Below, in pieces: positions 63,468 through 64,000 of a stretch of 64,000 bases of DNA. The DNA comes from Pricia antarctica (GTDB taxonomy: Bacteria > Bacteroidota > Bacteroidia > Flavobacteriales > Flavobacteriaceae): the NCBI RefSeq assembly GCF_900101815.1, contig NZ_FNAO01000009.1, positions 124,001 through 188,000 of the forward strand, given 5' to 3'. A program made the translations under genes and the position numbers. Within the stretch, counting starts at the first letter, position 1, and every line of letters begins with the position of its first letter. A model generated the notes under the pieces. That model saw only the letters and a program-made list of their open reading frames with translations, was not told the DNA's origin and did no database searches.

Positions 63468-63473
63468 AAACCG

Positions 63474-63520
63474 TGGTCCCACCTGGGCTCGAACCAGGGA
63501 CCACCTGATTATGAGCCAAG
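63474..63520 (-). other. 3' half of a tRNA(CAU) gene at an integration site (attachment site)
   Basis: Minus strand: anticodon loop CTCATAA (anticodon CAT), 3' anticodon stem TCAGG, a short variable region, a perfect T-arm CCTGG-TTCGAGC-CCAGG, then acceptor half TGGGACC and discriminator A. The 5' anticodon stem (CTTGG) pairs only partly, and upstream there is no D-arm or 5' acceptor strand, only AT-rich sequence. The 3' half of a tRNA alone beside an integrase gene is the classical boundary of an integrated element. The intact gene should be at the other end, beyond the window. Confidence 0.75.
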
Positions 63521-63620
63521 TTTTTGGACTCCAAACCACACCACATCATAACATAAATACTTTATTTTCAACAATTTAATGAATTTTGTACTCATTTAAA
63601 TTTGTTTATAACTATCCGTT

Positions 63621-63697
63621 TGCGTGCAAATTGCGTGCAAATTTTTATGGGTAATTCCTTAAATTTGTGTGAGTTATATTTTTTCTGCGTGCAAATT
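63621..63697. repeat. Three copies of a 12-bp repeat between attachment site and integrase
   Basis: TGCGTGCAAATT occurs at 63621-63632, 63632-63643 and 63686-63697, all in the same orientation. The first two are one helical turn apart and the third lies 16 bp before the integrase ATG. They fit arm-type binding sites for the integrase N-terminal domain, and could also repress its promoter. The remaining 63521-63620 shows no gene. Confidence 0.65.
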
Positions 63698-63712
63698 TAA
63701 TCTCTTTAATAG

Positions 63713-64000
63713 ATGAAAACCAGTGTAACCCTTAGTTTGGACAAAAGGCGTTCCCAAAAGAACGGTGACTATCCCATTGTTCTGCGCCTTACCCATTATA
63801 GAAAAACAACCGGAATTTCTACAGGACAATCGATACCGGAATTATTCTGGGACCAGAACAAAAGTAAGGTCAAAAAGAACTATGATGGAATAAAATCCGT
63901 TGGCAATCTGAATAATTTTCTGCTAAAAGAATTGGGAAATGCCCAGGATGTAATTAATAGGCTTCATGAGAAAGGGGAACTCAGTTATCTATCCTTGGTC
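63713..64000 (+). CDS. Tyrosine recombinase/integrase, N-terminal part
   Basis: The first 96 residues from an ATG at 63713: MKTSVTLSLDKRRSQ, then YPIVLRLTHYRKTTGISTGQ, matching the Arm-DNA-binding domain of Bacteroidota phage and ICE integrases; IPELFWDQNKSKVKK and a following helical SAM-like start also fit. The catalytic R-H-R-Y domain lies beyond the window. It stands 190 bp from the tRNA half and reads away from it, into the integrated element. Confidence 0.85.
   Translation, partial: MKTSVTLSLDKRRSQKNGDYPIVLRLTHYRKTTGISTGQSIPELFWDQNKSKVKKNYDGIKSVGNLNNFLLKELGNAQDVINRLHEKGELSYLSLV

Noticed and set aside
63474-63520. Complete tRNA-Met or tRNA-Ile gene
   Set aside because: The D-arm and 5' acceptor strand are missing, so only the 3' half is present.
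1-64000. CRISPR arrays, restriction systems, toxin-antitoxin pairs and other defence genes
   Set aside because: No regularly spaced repeats and no recognisable defence protein were found; the mobile element that might carry such genes lies beyond the right edge.

Overview
The window looks like a chromosomal segment of a marine flavobacterium (Bacteroidota, Flavobacteriaceae). The reasons are a SusC/SusD outer-membrane pair, many lipoproteins with short lipobox signal peptides, A-rich leaders in place of Shine-Dalgarno sites at most genes, a TAnnTTTG-type promoter in front of susC, Na+-coupled transporters and Na+/H+ antiporters, and a Bacteroidota-type tyrosine integrase with an Arm-DNA-binding N-terminus. 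No rRNA, CRISPR array or complete tRNA was seen.

Layout. 1-5.7 kb: a carboxylate-amine ligase (cut by the window edge), an ATP-grasp ligase with a histone-H1-like tail, two serine esterases, a DUF2237 protein and a disulfide oxidoreductase-like flavoprotein. 5.9-11.5 kb: an HGSNAT-like acetyltransferase translationally coupled to a sodium:solute symporter, a TauE/SafE permease, and an N-acylglucosamine 2-epimerase-like lipoprotein. 11.7-17.7 kb: a large zinc metalloprotease, then a three-gene operon that looks like the DgcN/DgcA D-glutamate pathway plus a PLP enzyme. 17.9-22 kb: K+/H+ and Na+/H+ antiporters with overlapping genes, and a CynX-type MFS permease. 23-30.4 kb: a putative amino-sugar locus (phosphoesterase, Gfo/Idh oxidoreductase, AraC regulator, unknown 12-span membrane protein, NanA/DapA-family aldolase, sialidase-like propeller). 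Its two divergent intergenic regions share a 20-bp motif. 30.6-33.8 kb: an ECF sigma factor module whose promoter is duplicated in front of a second gene, then a serine hydrolase.

At 34.6-36.9 kb two divergent genes (an acyltransferase and a TPR protein) have both lost their 5' ends and are joined head to head, which marks a deletion. From 37.2 to 57 kb lies a glycan-utilisation region. A leftward operon (Na+ symporter, two tiny membrane proteins, GH2 exo-glucosaminidase-like enzyme, DegT aminotransferase, Gfo/Idh dehydrogenase, HAD phosphatase) faces a rightward susCD operon that is followed, after a strong intrinsic terminator, by an unclassified glycosidase-like lipoprotein, a HUMPS decarboxylase, an alcohol dehydrogenase, an SDR and a TIM-barrel isomerase. 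57-62.8 kb adds a propeller/alpha-barrel lipoprotein, a cytochrome c/FG-GAP lipoprotein and a sialate O-acetylesterase.

The right end is a mobile-element boundary: a broken GH16/carbohydrate-binding gene, a tRNA terminator, the 3' half of a tRNA(CAU) gene, three copies of a 12-bp repeat, and the start of a tyrosine integrase gene reading out of the window. A 145-bp hairpin-forming repeat occurs twice (about 8.9 and 59.6 kb), a shorter palindromic repeat occurs twice (about 2.0 and 39.0 kb), and two microsatellites (hexamer at 45.06 kb, heptamer at 55.2 kb) lie in intergenic regions.
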